Positions 44,932-53,918 of a DNA stretch of 64,000 nt are shown piece after piece (position 1 is the stretch's first letter; each line of letters starts with the position of its first letter). Both the position numbers and the translations under genes were made by a program. Under the pieces are notes generated by a model. It did no database searches. It was not told where the DNA came from and was given only the letters and a program-made list of their open reading frames with translations. The stretch is from Thermoproteus sp. (GTDB lineage Archaea; Thermoproteota; Thermoprotei; Thermoproteales; Thermoproteaceae): the NCBI GenBank assembly GCA_038893495.1, contig JAWARJ010000001.1, positions 434,001 through 498,000 on the forward strand, in the 5' to 3' direction.

Positions 44932-45731
44932 TACGTCCCCTGTCCGGTAGGCCCTCCAACTCCGCCTCCGCAGTGGCCGCCGGTTGGCTTGACTCCGCTT
45001 AGCTTCTTGGTCAAATTGGGCAGATCGGCCGCGCCGGTCCTCACTGCAAACTCCTCCTCCTTGGTCATGGAGGGCCATTGGTACTCGCGGCCAGCTACGT
45101 CCACAGGGGTGCCGGGCATTATGTAGAGGCTCGGCGGGTCTGTGCCGTATTCGGGGCCAAGCGGCACGGCGCCCCTCCTCTTGGCCTCTCTATAGATTAT
45201 GCTGTTGGGGTCGTCCATATCGCCGAATATCCTGGCGCCGGCGGGGCAGTTCCTGACGCACGGCGGCACCCTCTCGTATAGGGGCAGAGACTCGTCGTAT
45301 ACACGGTCTATGGCCATGACGCACTTCTTCGACACGCCCTCAACGGGGTCGAAGATTATGTTGCCGTAGGGGCAGGCGTTTTCGCAGTACCTACAGCCTA
45401 TACATACGTCGTAGTTTATCACCACCACGCCGTCCTCCTTCCTCTTGAATATAGCGCCGGTGGGGCAGACGGTGGTACATGCGGGGTTCCTGCAGTGGAA
45501 GCAACTTATGGGCACGCTGAAGGTCTTGGTGTTGGGGAACTCGCCGACCTCTACGTGTAGCACCCTCAAGAAGAAGACAGACCAAGGCGCCTTTCCCGGC
45601 TCGGGCCCCCACGGGTTCAAATCGGTCATGGGGCCGTAGCAGCCGCTGGAGTGCCACTCCTTACAGGCCAACATGCACGCAGAGCACCCGAAGCATTTGC
45701 TCAAGTCTGTGAGTATGGCCAGCTGGACCAT
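44931..45731 (-). CDS. Four-cluster ferredoxin subunit (DmsB/PsrB/TtrB type)
   Basis: This 266-residue electron-transfer subunit has four Cys groups: CFGCSACMLACKEW (13-26), CFHCRNPACTTVCP (near 77-90), CIGCRYCENACPYG (near 110-123) and a last set KKCVMAIDRV...PPCVRNCPAGA. It passes electrons between the membrane NrfD-like anchor and the Mo subunit. It starts 2 bp after the catalytic gene ends. The C-terminal 50 residues are a Gly/Thr-rich extension. Confidence 0.93.
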   Translation of the reverse strand: MVQLAILTDLSKCFGCSACMLACKEWHSSGCYGPMTDLNPWGPEPGKAPWSVFFLRVLHVEVGEFPNTKTFSVPISCFHCRNPACTTVCPTGAIFKRKEDGVVVINYDVCIGCRYCENACPYGNIIFDPVEGVSKKCVMAIDRVYDESLPLYERVPPCVRNCPAGARIFGDMDDPNSIIYREAKRRGAVPLGPEYGTDPPSLYIMPGTPVDVAGREYQWPSMTKEEEFAVRTGAADLPNLTKKLSGVKPTGGHCGGGVGGPTGQGT

Positions 45732-45733
45732 GG

Positions 45734-48700
45734 CTACTCCCCAGAGGGCTTTTGTTTCTTCATGGGTTTAAGCGCGTCTTGGAAGCTATAGCCCATGCCC
45801 CCCTCCACGGTCTGCTGGAATTGATACCAAGCCGAGTTCACTTGGTACCAGCTGATGCCCATCTGGCTGGGCTGTTGGTATGCATTGTAGTTGAAGACCG
45901 ATATGGACCAAGCCTCCGAGCCTACTATGAGCTTGGGCGGAGTCTTCACGTACTGGTCGGCGTTGCCCCAAGCCGATTCGGGCTTGTCGTTAGCTATCCT
46001 CACTATCTTGACCCTCAAGTCGCCCCAAGCGGTCTTGCCGCTGAACGGGTCTAGGTTGAGCGTGGGGTAGTTGCCCTGCTGAACCGCCGCTATCAGCCCG
46101 TCCACAGTGTAGTTCGAGTTGGCTACGCCTCCTTGGCTTTGCGCTCTGGTGTAGACATATATGTCGTTGAACATAAAGCCCTTGGTCACCTCCAGCGAGT
46201 TGGGCGGTATGCCGAAGGCGCCCGCTCTGGCGTTTCTCGACTTCCAGTAGCCGACGACGCCGGGCGCAATGGCCTCCGTCAGCTTTACCTGTCCCCTTGC
46301 GACCTCGCCTCCCCTGCTGGTGAACTCGACCCAGTCGCCGTCCTTTATGCCGTATTGAGCCGCGGTCTTGGGGTTCATCCACACCACAGAGTACGGTATC
46401 ATCTGCCTCAGCCACGGGTGGTGGTTCTCCCAAGTGTGGTAGAACCACGGCGTCGTCTTTCTGTTGATTGTAGCAATTGGATATTGGTCAGGCGGAGAGC
46501 CGTCGGGCGCAAGCCAATCCAGCGGCGGGTACCACGCAGGTATCGGGTTGTAGTACTGCTTTATGATCTGGGCCACGTGGCTTCCCCACCAGTCGTTGGG
46601 CGGCGACGCGTTCTTCTGGGCCAGTTGTAGGTATTTCTGGTCGCCAGTCTTCTTGTACATGTAGTAGTAGTAGGCGTTGTAGCCCTTCCACAAGCCGTAG
46701 GCCGCCAGTTTGTACTTCTGTATGATTTCAGAATACAGCTGTATTATTACGGGCTTGGCGTAGGGCATCATGCCGACGCTGACGGCCCACTGCAGATAGC
46801 CCTGATTGACGTGGCGGAAGTATCTAATCTCTAGGGGCAGTTCGTAGTAGCCGAAGGCGTGGCCTACGGTCTGGGTACCGGGGTTGACGCCTGGCGGGTA
46901 CTTGCCGTTGGTGACAGGTATCTTCTGAGGCGGCGGGTAGGTGTTCTGGCTGGAGTAGTTGGCGGCCGGTATGTAGCCAGGATATACGTACATCTTTATC
47001 TGGTCGGGGTTGGGGTCGCCCTTACAGCAGGAGGTGCCGCCTTTCCCTCTTGCCATGTACAACACGCCGATGCCCGGCGCGTATTGGAACTTCCAGAGCC
47101 AGTCGTACATCAGGTTGGGGTACATGGGGTTGCCGTTTTGGTCCACGAAGCCCGGCAAGCCGAGCTTCGTGCCCAATATTATCTCGCCGTCGCTCCACGG
47201 CCTTACCTCGTTGAAGAGAGGCGGCAATATGGGCCACTCTATGTTGTCGGCCGGGCCGTAGACTGCGCTGGTGGGCCTGTCGAGCAGGCTGTGCTCGCCG
47301 TAGCGCTCGAAGAAGGTGGTGTCGGGTATCACTAAGTCGACGCAGGGCACAGAGCCTCCGTAGAAGGTATCCACTATCGCCACGAAGGGTATTCTGTACC
47401 TCCCGTCGGAGTCCCTCTTGAGCAGGAGGCCTATGTCCTTGTCTATGTCGTAGGCGTTGTCCCAATAGGGGTTGGTGATGTGCCACAGCAGGAACTCCAG
47501 CCTGTAGGGCCACTCGAGGCCTGCATCGATATTGACGGCGGTCCATATCCTGTGTAGCGCGAATGGGAACTCCCAGCTGAAGGCCCTGTCTATCAGCAAG
47601 GGATGGCCGTTGTCGTCTACCACTACGTTGTCCGGCGTATAGTTGATCACCTTAGTGGTGACTTGTATCGCCTTGGGATACGGCACCTTGTGGACGTCCA
47701 GCACGACAACGGTGCCGTCGTTAAGCACCCTCTCGGAGATCATGGTCCCCCCTATGGCGCCCACGAGCTTCTCGCCGTTGGGGCCTGTGAACAACGATGG
47801 GTTTTCGCTGTAGTCTTCTTGGGTTACCCTCATCCTCGGGTCGGGCGGAGTTATATAGGGCGGCCAGTAGTCGCCGTCGGGTATAGGCCAAGGCGCGGGC
47901 GCTTTGTACATCCAGCCTCCCGGCGTGTCGACCGCGCCCACTAGCGACAACAGTAAGGCGAAGGCGCGGGACGTCTGGAAGCCGTTGGTGTGGGCCGATA
48001 TGCCCCTCATAATGTACACCGAGAACGGAGTCCCTATGAAGTAGTCGTGTTGTCTCCCCAAGTAGTCAGTCCATTTGGCGGGCACGACTACCCTCCCGTT
48101 GTTCAGGAGGTCTATTATCTTTTGGGCTAGTTCTCTTATCTTGTAGGCCGGCGGGGTGCCCCATTTGGCCTCTATGTTTTCGGGCGTGTAGTCGGACTTC
48201 ATGGCCTCCTCCTCTATGAGGGTGAAGACAGTCCTCACCCTGACGGTCACGGTCTCGGCCGTGTCGGGGCCTTTGGGCACTGTCGCAGGGCCGTTGTATT
48301 CCAGCATTGGGGACACGCCGTTCTGCCACGGCACGTCGGTGAAGGGATAGATATTGCCGTCGGAGCCCATCACCGCCGGTACCCAGTCGCCGTTCTTGTT
48401 CTTGATCCTCAAGAAGAGTCCAGTGTTAGGCGCCTGCGGCGGGTCTATAGAACCGTCGGGGTTGGTTATTACGAGCCACGGCGCGTTGGTGTACCACTTG
48501 AGGTAATCCTCGTCTATGGCCTTCACGCCGTTCTTCCACTGGGTCAACAATACCTGTATTACAGACCACACGACGGCTCCGTCGGTGCCGGGGACCACCG
48601 GTATCCACTCGTCGGAGACTTGGCCCAAGTTGCCTATCCTTTCGGGCGACATGTATATTATCTCGCCTCCTCTATCCTTTATCTTGGTGATTTCCCTCCT

Positions 48701-49456
48701 GAATATTGTGGGGAAGTGGTCTTGCGTTATGCCGGCCAGGATCAATAGCTTAGTGTATTTGGAGTCGAACCCTCCATATTCCCACCAAGTCCCTCCCAAT
48801 ATGTAGGACCCGCCGGCCGCGACATTGACGGCGCAGAACCCTCCGTGGCCTCCTTGATTCGGCGAGCCGAACATGGCGGCGAACCAAGTGTTTTCGGCTG
48901 GGTTATACTGGTCCCTGCCGGTGAAGTAGGCAAACTTCTCGGGGCAACATTGGTTTATTTGCTTCATGCCGAGGAAGCCGTACTTCCAGCCCCTCTCCTT
49001 CAAGATCGCGGCGTTGTCGCCGTTGATCAATATATCGAGCATGTCGTCGTAGGTTATCTCGATGAAGTCGCCGGTGCATCTCTCGCTTGTGGGCACCCTC
49101 AATAGGGGCGATCTGAGCCTCGCCGGGCTTAAGTAGTGCAACATGGTCGAGGCGCCTATGGCGCAAGTGGCGCCTTCATTGCGCGTATGGATTGAGCCTG
49201 TTATGAATCTCGGCAACTTGTTGGGGCTTATGGTCACTTGGACGTTGCACCTGCCCAAACAGCCGTAGCATGTGGTGAAGGCCACGACGTCCCCCGTGGT
49301 CGCCTCAAGCTTGGCGCCCTCCTTGAAGACCCTATTGAATAAGAACCGCTCCTTCCCTACAGTCGCGGCTATCGCTACGGCGGTGCCTGTGACGGCCGCC
49401 AGCTTTAGGAAGTCCCTCCTGGTGAGCTTAGCGCCTACGACCACCATGGCCCCCAC
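45734..49456 (-). CDS. Large molybdopterin oxidoreductase catalytic subunit (tetrathionate/sulfur/arsenate reductase type)
   Basis: This 1240-residue enzyme has a Tat leader (TRRDFLKLAAVTG, residues 12-24) and an FS0 cluster site Cys63, Cys66, Cys70 and Cys98. Cys208 in FGSPNQGGHGGFCAVN is the expected Mo ligand, the context seen in tetrathionate (TtrA) and arsenate (ArrA) reductases. It is several hundred residues longer than DMSO reductases, as archaeal TtrA-like proteins are. It acts outside the membrane with the FeS and NrfD subunits. Sulfur-compound reduction is favoured because a sulfur-compound permease gene shares its upstream palindrome. The gene overlaps the NrfD gene by 22 bp. Confidence 0.88.
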   Translation of the reverse strand: MGAMVVVGAKLTRRDFLKLAAVTGTAVAIAATVGKERFLFNRVFKEGAKLEATTGDVVAFTTCYGCLGRCNVQVTISPNKLPRFITGSIHTRNEGATCAIGASTMLHYLSPARLRSPLLRVPTSERCTGDFIEITYDDMLDILINGDNAAILKERGWKYGFLGMKQINQCCPEKFAYFTGRDQYNPAENTWFAAMFGSPNQGGHGGFCAVNVAAGGSYILGGTWWEYGGFDSKYTKLLILAGITQDHFPTIFRREITKIKDRGGEIIYMSPERIGNLGQVSDEWIPVVPGTDGAVVWSVIQVLLTQWKNGVKAIDEDYLKWYTNAPWLVITNPDGSIDPPQAPNTGLFLRIKNKNGDWVPAVMGSDGNIYPFTDVPWQNGVSPMLEYNGPATVPKGPDTAETVTVRVRTVFTLIEEEAMKSDYTPENIEAKWGTPPAYKIRELAQKIIDLLNNGRVVVPAKWTDYLGRQHDYFIGTPFSVYIMRGISAHTNGFQTSRAFALLLSLVGAVDTPGGWMYKAPAPWPIPDGDYWPPYITPPDPRMRVTQEDYSENPSLFTGPNGEKLVGAIGGTMISERVLNDGTVVVLDVHKVPYPKAIQVTTKVINYTPDNVVVDDNGHPLLIDRAFSWEFPFALHRIWTAVNIDAGLEWPYRLEFLLWHITNPYWDNAYDIDKDIGLLLKRDSDGRYRIPFVAIVDTFYGGSVPCVDLVIPDTTFFERYGEHSLLDRPTSAVYGPADNIEWPILPPLFNEVRPWSDGEIILGTKLGLPGFVDQNGNPMYPNLMYDWLWKFQYAPGIGVLYMARGKGGTSCCKGDPNPDQIKMYVYPGYIPAANYSSQNTYPPPQKIPVTNGKYPPGVNPGTQTVGHAFGYYELPLEIRYFRHVNQGYLQWAVSVGMMPYAKPVIIQLYSEIIQKYKLAAYGLWKGYNAYYYYMYKKTGDQKYLQLAQKNASPPNDWWGSHVAQIIKQYYNPIPAWYPPLDWLAPDGSPPDQYPIATINRKTTPWFYHTWENHHPWLRQMIPYSVVWMNPKTAAQYGIKDGDWVEFTSRGGEVARGQVKLTEAIAPGVVGYWKSRNARAGAFGIPPNSLEVTKGFMFNDIYVYTRAQSQGGVANSNYTVDGLIAAVQQGNYPTLNLDPFSGKTAWGDLRVKIVRIANDKPESAWGNADQYVKTPPKLIVGSEAWSISVFNYNAYQQPSQMGISWYQVNSAWYQFQQTVEGGMGYSFQDALKPMKKQKPSGE

Positions 49457-50439
49457 TCGCTAACTGCATTTGTTAAGGGGGTGAACGGGCTGTAGTAGTA
49501 TGCCGTGGCTATTACGATATACCTCAAAGTGTATCCGCCCACCATCACTGCTATGAATATGATAGGTATAGCAACAGCCGCAAATTTGCCCAGAGGGTCC
49601 GTCCTCATGAGGGCTATCTCTAAGAGTAGCGGTATGGCTATGCCCAACGTCACGACGAAGCCCCAGAAGTAGGGCGCGTATTCGACGAAGAGCAGTTGGG
49701 TCAGCGGTATGCTCGCCTCTACGTGGTTGGAGTAGGCGACCGTCAGGAATATAGCCCAGGCGAAGGCCTCGAAGACGACGGCCAGCAGATCGATCCAGCT
49801 GAGCTCGTGTATGAAGTGCCTCAATTTGGCCAGATCGGAGCCTCTCTCCAGCTTGACGAATCTAGCCAGCAAGAGCATGAAGGCCGCGCCATAGCCCAGC
49901 CCCGAGGAGAGCCATAGGAAGGGCAGGGAGCCGTTCCACCAATACGACTTCCCGCCGGCGGCTGAGAATAGAAATGCGGTATAAACAGTAGAGAGCACTG
50001 CAGTTATCATAATTAGGTAGTAGAGCACCGTCAGGAATATAGGCTTCTGGAGGGCCTTTACGAACTGGGCGCCTATGTAGAGGAGGCCCCATATGGTCAT
50101 CCCGCCTAGGAACATCACGCCCCAGTCCATCCAGGACTGGGCCAGCCTCCCGTTGGGCCAGCCTATGAATATTATGTTGCCGGCCCTGGAGGGCACGCCG
50201 AGGTCTATGACGAAGAAGGCCAACGCTATCAATATGAAAATCCACCCTGCGATCATGCCGTAGCGTGTGGCGATGCCTTTGACTCTCCTCAACTCGAAGA
50301 ACGACGACAATAACATGGACATCGCGCCGAGCGCAGTGAAGAAGACAGCGGCGGCGATCCTCCAGCCCCATATCATCTCGAAGCCCGGCGGCATGTAGGG
50401 ACCCCAGCCGCTCCAGCTTACAGGCCAGGGATTGGACAT
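49435..50439 (-). CDS. NrfD/PsrC-like membrane anchor and quinone-binding subunit
   Basis: This 334-residue protein has nine to ten hydrophobic segments and the NrfD-family loop LGVPSRAGNIIFIGWPNGRLAQSWMDWGVMF, in which the quinol site is usually found. It anchors the A and B subunits and oxidises quinol. Unusually it is the first gene of the operon, with the catalytic gene second. A minus-strand AGTTTTTTCC box lies 26 bp before the ATG. Confidence 0.9.
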   Translation of the reverse strand: MSNPWPVSWSGWGPYMPPGFEMIWGWRIAAAVFFTALGAMSMLLSSFFELRRVKGIATRYGMIAGWIFILIALAFFVIDLGVPSRAGNIIFIGWPNGRLAQSWMDWGVMFLGGMTIWGLLYIGAQFVKALQKPIFLTVLYYLIMITAVLSTVYTAFLFSAAGGKSYWWNGSLPFLWLSSGLGYGAAFMLLLARFVKLERGSDLAKLRHFIHELSWIDLLAVVFEAFAWAIFLTVAYSNHVEASIPLTQLLFVEYAPYFWGFVVTLGIAIPLLLEIALMRTDPLGKFAAVAIPIIFIAVMVGGYTLRYIVIATAYYYSPFTPLTNAVSEWGPWWS

Positions 50440-50506
50440 GACTATATACGTCCCGCCCTATGGAAAAAACTTGCTTTCAGGCCCTAAAAAGACCCGGCTT
50501 TAGGCG

Positions 50507-51250
50507 TTAGGCCGCGCCGTTGAATTTTTCATTATTTTGAAAAATTCGCCTCACGGCATCCGCCACGAGGGCCCTCCCAGTGGGGCAACGGAGACCTAGC
50601 ATATAGCCGTTGATACGGCAGTAGGAAGCGAGGACCGACAGCCGCGTGCCGTATTCGCCGAAGGGCATGGCCACGACCTTACATCCGTCGGGGAGCCTAA
50701 TCGAGGGGAAGAACTCGAGGATCGCTCTCGCCACAACTCTTTCTGCCTTCTTCACCATCTCTAGAGGCACCGAGAGGTGGCGGGCTATGACCTCCACGAT
50801 GTCCACCCCGCCGAATTTAGGCGGGAGGAGCACCTGTACGGTCCTCCCGAAGTCGTCGGCACAAAAACTGAGAGGAGATCTGCCCAGCCTCTCCAGCCCC
50901 GCTAAGACCAGCCTTATGTAGGTCTCTACCTCCTCGTCGGACATGTCGGCCAGCCCCCAATCGGCCTTCAGCCTCCTTACGGCTGCCTTGAGCATATAGT
51001 CGGGGCCGCCTTCTTTGATAGCCACCGCCGCGAGGTAGAAGGCGCCCTTGGGAGTCACTACGTAGGACCCGCGGCCCACTTTAAGCAGGAGACCCGTCCG
51101 GGCGAGCTCCAGAGCTCTCCTATATATTGTGGCTATGCTGATTCCCGTCTCCCTCGCCACGTTATATAACGACGGGCGCGCCCCCCGAGCCTGCATGAGC
51201 AACAATGTGATTAAAATCGAGATGCATTGATGCTCTAAATGTATGTGCAC
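50507..51250 (-). CDS. Winged-helix regulator (247 aa)
   Basis: Residues 10-70 form a helix-turn-helix with wing (SLYNVARETGISIATIYRRALELARTG, then VGRGSYVVTPKG). The remaining 170 residues contain a helical domain and an FCADDFGRTV region of unknown fold with several Cys that might sense redox or metals. The GTG start is covered by an 8-bp inverted repeat. The gene lies directly upstream of the molybdoenzyme operon in the same direction, and its last codons contain a palindrome also found before the YeeE gene. Control of both by this protein is an inference. Confidence 0.7.
   Translation of the reverse strand: MHIHLEHQCISILITLLLMQARGARPSLYNVARETGISIATIYRRALELARTGLLLKVGRGSYVVTPKGAFYLAAVAIKEGGPDYMLKAAVRRLKADWGLADMSDEEVETYIRLVLAGLERLGRSPLSFCADDFGRTVQVLLPPKFGGVDIVEVIARHLSVPLEMVKKAERVVARAILEFFPSIRLPDGCKVVAMPFGEYGTRLSVLASYCRINGYMLGLRCPTGRALVADAVRRIFQNNEKFNGAA
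50522..50547. promoter_or_regulatory. Palindrome upstream of the molybdoenzyme operon
   Basis: GAATTTTTCA (50522-50531) and its reverse complement TGAAAAATTC (50538-50547) flank 6 bp. The centre lies 68 bp upstream of the TATA-like box of the NrfD-A-B operon. It falls within the last codons of the regulator gene. The core of the same palindrome recurs at 53839. Confidence 0.6.
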
Positions 51251-51256
51251 ATTTAG
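51235..51256. promoter_or_regulatory. Inverted repeat over the start codon of the regulator gene
   Basis: CTAAATGT (51235-51242) and ACATTTAG (51249-51256) are perfect inverted copies separated by 6 bp and span the GTG start (51250-51248). On a leaderless gene this would overlap the transcription start, which suggests autoregulation. Confidence 0.45.
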
Positions 51257-51319
51257 GAATTATTGTACATTATTAATTTTATCTCGACGAAATATATAAT
51301 TACACAGCCCATATGGCCC

Positions 51320-52270
51320 ATGCGGCGGATTAAAGTGCCCCTCCCCGGCATGGAGCTGGGCCATGTCAACGTCTACGTGGTGGAGTGCGGCGACGGCTAC
51401 GGCCTAATAGACGTGGGTATAGCCACCTACGATGCGGCGGTCGGCCTCTTGAAGGGGCTGAGGGAGGCGGGCATAAGGCCTTGGGACGTGACGCACATAT
51501 TCTTGACTCACTTCCACGCCGACCATTCGACACTGCTGTCCTTGTTGTCGCAAATAGCGCCAGCTGAGTACTACATCGGTGAGGCCGAACTGAACGTCGG
51601 GTCCGATTTCGACGGGTTCCTAAATGAGCTGTTCTCGGAGTATATAAGGCAAGGCGCGCCCAGTGGGTTCGTCGAGGAGGCGAAGAGGGTGGCCCCCATG
51701 GTCAGGTTCAAGAAGGCCTTCGAGGACATATGGAGGCTCGACTGGAGGAAGGTGAGGGACGGCGAGGACCTCCCCTGCGGTCTGAAGGCCGTCTGGACTC
51801 CAGGCCATACGCCGGGCCATACGGTCTACGTTGAGGGTAGGCGGGTCTACACGGGCGACCACATCTTGCCGAAAATAACGCCCAACATCTCCTATTGGTA
51901 CAAAATAGAGGGCTACGACCCCCTGGGCGAATACATGCGGAGTCTCTTGAAGACGAAGGGGCTCGGCGTCGGCTATCCCGCCCATGGAGAAGTCATAGAG
52001 GACCTAGACAGCAGGATTGACGAGATTCTGAAACACCACGAGGAGAGGCTCGCCGAGGTGGAGTCCGCGCTTCGGGGCGGGCCCCTGACGGCCTACGAGG
52101 TGGCGAGGAGGATAAGGTGGGACATAGGGCCCTTCGACGGCCTCGACGTATATAACAAGTTCTTCGCCGTGGGGGAGGCGCTGGCCCATTTGGTCCATCT
52201 GGAGTCTGTCGGGCGGGTCGAGTCCTTCGAGAGAGACGGCGTCGTCTACTGGCGGGCCGCGAAAGCTTAA
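51320..52270 (+). CDS. Metallo-beta-lactamase-fold hydrolase (glyoxalase II/LACTB2-like)
   Basis: From the ATG at 51320 the protein has 316 residues. Metal ligands are in THFHADH, TPGHTPGHTVY, YTGDHILP and YPAHGE, the pattern of glyoxalase II/LACTB2-type hydrolases of thioesters or RNA. A winged-helix-like C-terminal domain follows (LTAYEVARRIRW...HLESVGRVESF), as in LACTB2. AATATATAATTAC lies about 27 bp upstream of the chosen start; the frame extends upstream to 51263. The substrate is unknown. Confidence 0.82.
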   Translation: MRRIKVPLPGMELGHVNVYVVECGDGYGLIDVGIATYDAAVGLLKGLREAGIRPWDVTHIFLTHFHADHSTLLSLLSQIAPAEYYIGEAELNVGSDFDGFLNELFSEYIRQGAPSGFVEEAKRVAPMVRFKKAFEDIWRLDWRKVRDGEDLPCGLKAVWTPGHTPGHTVYVEGRRVYTGDHILPKITPNISYWYKIEGYDPLGEYMRSLLKTKGLGVGYPAHGEVIEDLDSRIDEILKHHEERLAEVESALRGGPLTAYEVARRIRWDIGPFDGLDVYNKFFAVGEALAHLVHLESVGRVESFERDGVVYWRAAKA

Positions 52271-52293
52271 AAATAACGTCTCTATACGGTACT

Positions 52294-52339
52294 GGGCCCG
52301 TAGCTCAGCATGGAAGAGCGGCGGTGGGGCCCGGCGGCT
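52294..52339 (+). tRNA. Split tRNA-Arg(TCG), 5' half with trailer
   Basis: The exon 52294-52324 reads acceptor GGGCCCG, TA, D arm GCTC-AGCATGGAA-GAGC, G26 and GCGG (27-30), with no further tRNA sequence. The trailer GGGGCCCGGCGGCT (52326-52339) pairs with the leader of the 3' half with one mismatch and one bulged C. A T6 run (52341-52346) follows and could end the transcript. GCTTAAAAATAAC is centred about 25 bp upstream. The YeeE gene on the other strand ends 17 bp later. Confidence 0.92.
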
Positions 52340-52355
52340 ATTTTTTGAAAAGGGG

Positions 52356-53753
52356 TTATTTTACGTAGCCCCAAGAGTTTATTCTGAGTCCTATTACATA
52401 TCTCAAGGTGATTATGCTTCCGATAATAACCATGACGAAGAAGAGGGCACTAGATACGAGCATTTGGAGATCGCCGCTCAATATGTGGCCGCTGGCGCAG
52501 CCGTTAGCCATCCTGGCGCCGAAAAGGACTAGATAGGCCCCGAAGAAAGAGCCGAGGAACCTCTTGAGCTCGGAGTCTCCGAACCTATGAGCCCAAGCCC
52601 TCGGCACTTGCCTCCTAAAGCCCATAAACCGCCTCGAGATAAGTATGGAGGATATAAGGCCGCCTACGAACATGCCGAAATCCGTCATGGGCTCCCATCC
52701 GATGGCGGAAAAGGGCTGGTTGGTGGGCACTCCGCCCGTTATGCTCAAGCCGCCGAATAGCTGGAAGTAGGGATTGGAGGCGGCCCAGTAGGGGCTCACC
52801 AGATAGGCCAGTTGGGCGTCTATCCAGGCGTAGGTCGTTGACTGTCCGAAAATCTGACGGAGTAATATCACCGAGACGGCCTCTATCATTGCCGCAAAGC
52901 CCACTATCGCGAAGAACCTGGCGGCCTTTACGCTACTTTCGCTGGTGACCTCCAGCAGGAATCTATTCTGATTTGGATATTTCGCTAGGTTTTCGTCCAT
53001 GAATTCGGTAAACCTCACTGTGACGTCTCTGCCTGCGCCTGCCAGACGGGGGCCGCATGCGAGTCTGGCGGGCTGTTTGGGGTACCTCGGCAGGAATAAG
53101 AACAGAAGGAACAACAGGACCCCGAAGACCATCGCGCCGAGGAACATGCCCGCCTTGTCGTTGGGCGATATTCCGAATAGCTGTGGCCACCTCACCGCGC
53201 CGAAGTTGAGTGTGTTCCACAAGGGCCCTCTGGCCCATCCGAATATCAGGGACCAAGTGAGGGCTCCGAGGAGGCCGCCCACGAACGCGTATAGGGCGTC
53301 TCTTCTGCCTTGGCCTAACGCCACTAGGATGGTGCCCGGGAAGTATCCGGCGAGGCCCACGCCTATGCCGAACAGCAGGCCCCCAAGGGCTACGCCCCCC
53401 ACGAATAAGGCCTTAAGGCCGAAGTTGGGGCTTGTGAATAGGTTGAGCCCGTAGAGGAGGATGGAGCCCAGGCCGACAACTAGGCCGAAGCAGATGAACA
53501 TGAATCTGTCTTGAAGCGCCAAGAACCTAAATAGCGTGTCCGGATCGGAGAAGTTCAACATCTCGAGCGTTATGGCGAAGGGGAGGGCGGCAATTACGCC
53601 GAGCCATAACGGCGCCTTTACGTGTAGAACCGTCTGCACGTAGATGCCGCCCGACAGCATTAGTAACGATAATACGAGCAACGATATGGCGGTTATATAT
53701 GCTATTCTTCTATCCCTTTCATATTGTGTTTGCGCATAAAGTATTTGGGACAT
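52356..53753 (-). CDS. YeeE/YedE (TsuA-like) sulfur-compound permease, between the halves of tRNA-Arg
   Basis: This 465-residue protein has about twelve hydrophobic segments. GGVALGGLLFGIGVGLAGYFPGT in the first half and GARMANGCASGHILSG in the second are the repeated signatures of YeeE/YedE; the Cys in GCASGH carries thiosulfate in TsuA. The equivalent Cys in the first half is replaced. It probably moves thiosulfate or a related sulfur species, fitting the neighbouring molybdoenzyme. AAACTTTAT lies 28 bp upstream, and a palindrome shared with the molybdoenzyme operon lies 68 bp further up. Confidence 0.88.
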   Translation of the reverse strand: MSQILYAQTQYERDRRIAYITAISLLVLSLLMLSGGIYVQTVLHVKAPLWLGVIAALPFAITLEMLNFSDPDTLFRFLALQDRFMFICFGLVVGLGSILLYGLNLFTSPNFGLKALFVGGVALGGLLFGIGVGLAGYFPGTILVALGQGRRDALYAFVGGLLGALTWSLIFGWARGPLWNTLNFGAVRWPQLFGISPNDKAGMFLGAMVFGVLLFLLFLFLPRYPKQPARLACGPRLAGAGRDVTVRFTEFMDENLAKYPNQNRFLLEVTSESSVKAARFFAIVGFAAMIEAVSVILLRQIFGQSTTYAWIDAQLAYLVSPYWAASNPYFQLFGGLSITGGVPTNQPFSAIGWEPMTDFGMFVGGLISSILISRRFMGFRRQVPRAWAHRFGDSELKRFLGSFFGAYLVLFGARMANGCASGHILSGDLQMLVSSALFFVMVIIGSIITLRYVIGLRINSWGYVK

Positions 53754-53838
53754 ATCTTAGAATTTCAATATCAGGCATAAAGTTTACTTTCAAGTCCCTC
53801 TTAGCATTACAAGCCCCCTCTGGGGCGGGAATACCGCG

Positions 53839-53859
53839 ATTTTTCACCACCTGAAAAAT
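53839..53859. promoter_or_regulatory. Palindrome upstream of the YeeE gene, matching that of the molybdoenzyme operon
   Basis: ATTTTTCA (53839-53846) and TGAAAAAT (53852-53859) are perfect inverted copies around 5 bp. The centre lies 68 bp upstream of the TATA-like box at 53777-53785, the same distance as in the molybdoenzyme operon. Confidence 0.6.
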
Positions 53860-53918
53860 TAAACGGGACCAGCGCAGAGGGCCAAAAGCTTAAAAATAGG
53901 AGCGCCCGAGTTAATACA

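Noticed and set aside
45604-45622. T-arm-like GGGTTCAAATC inside the FeS subunit gene
   Set aside because: It lies in a well-conserved coding region and no other tRNA parts surround it.
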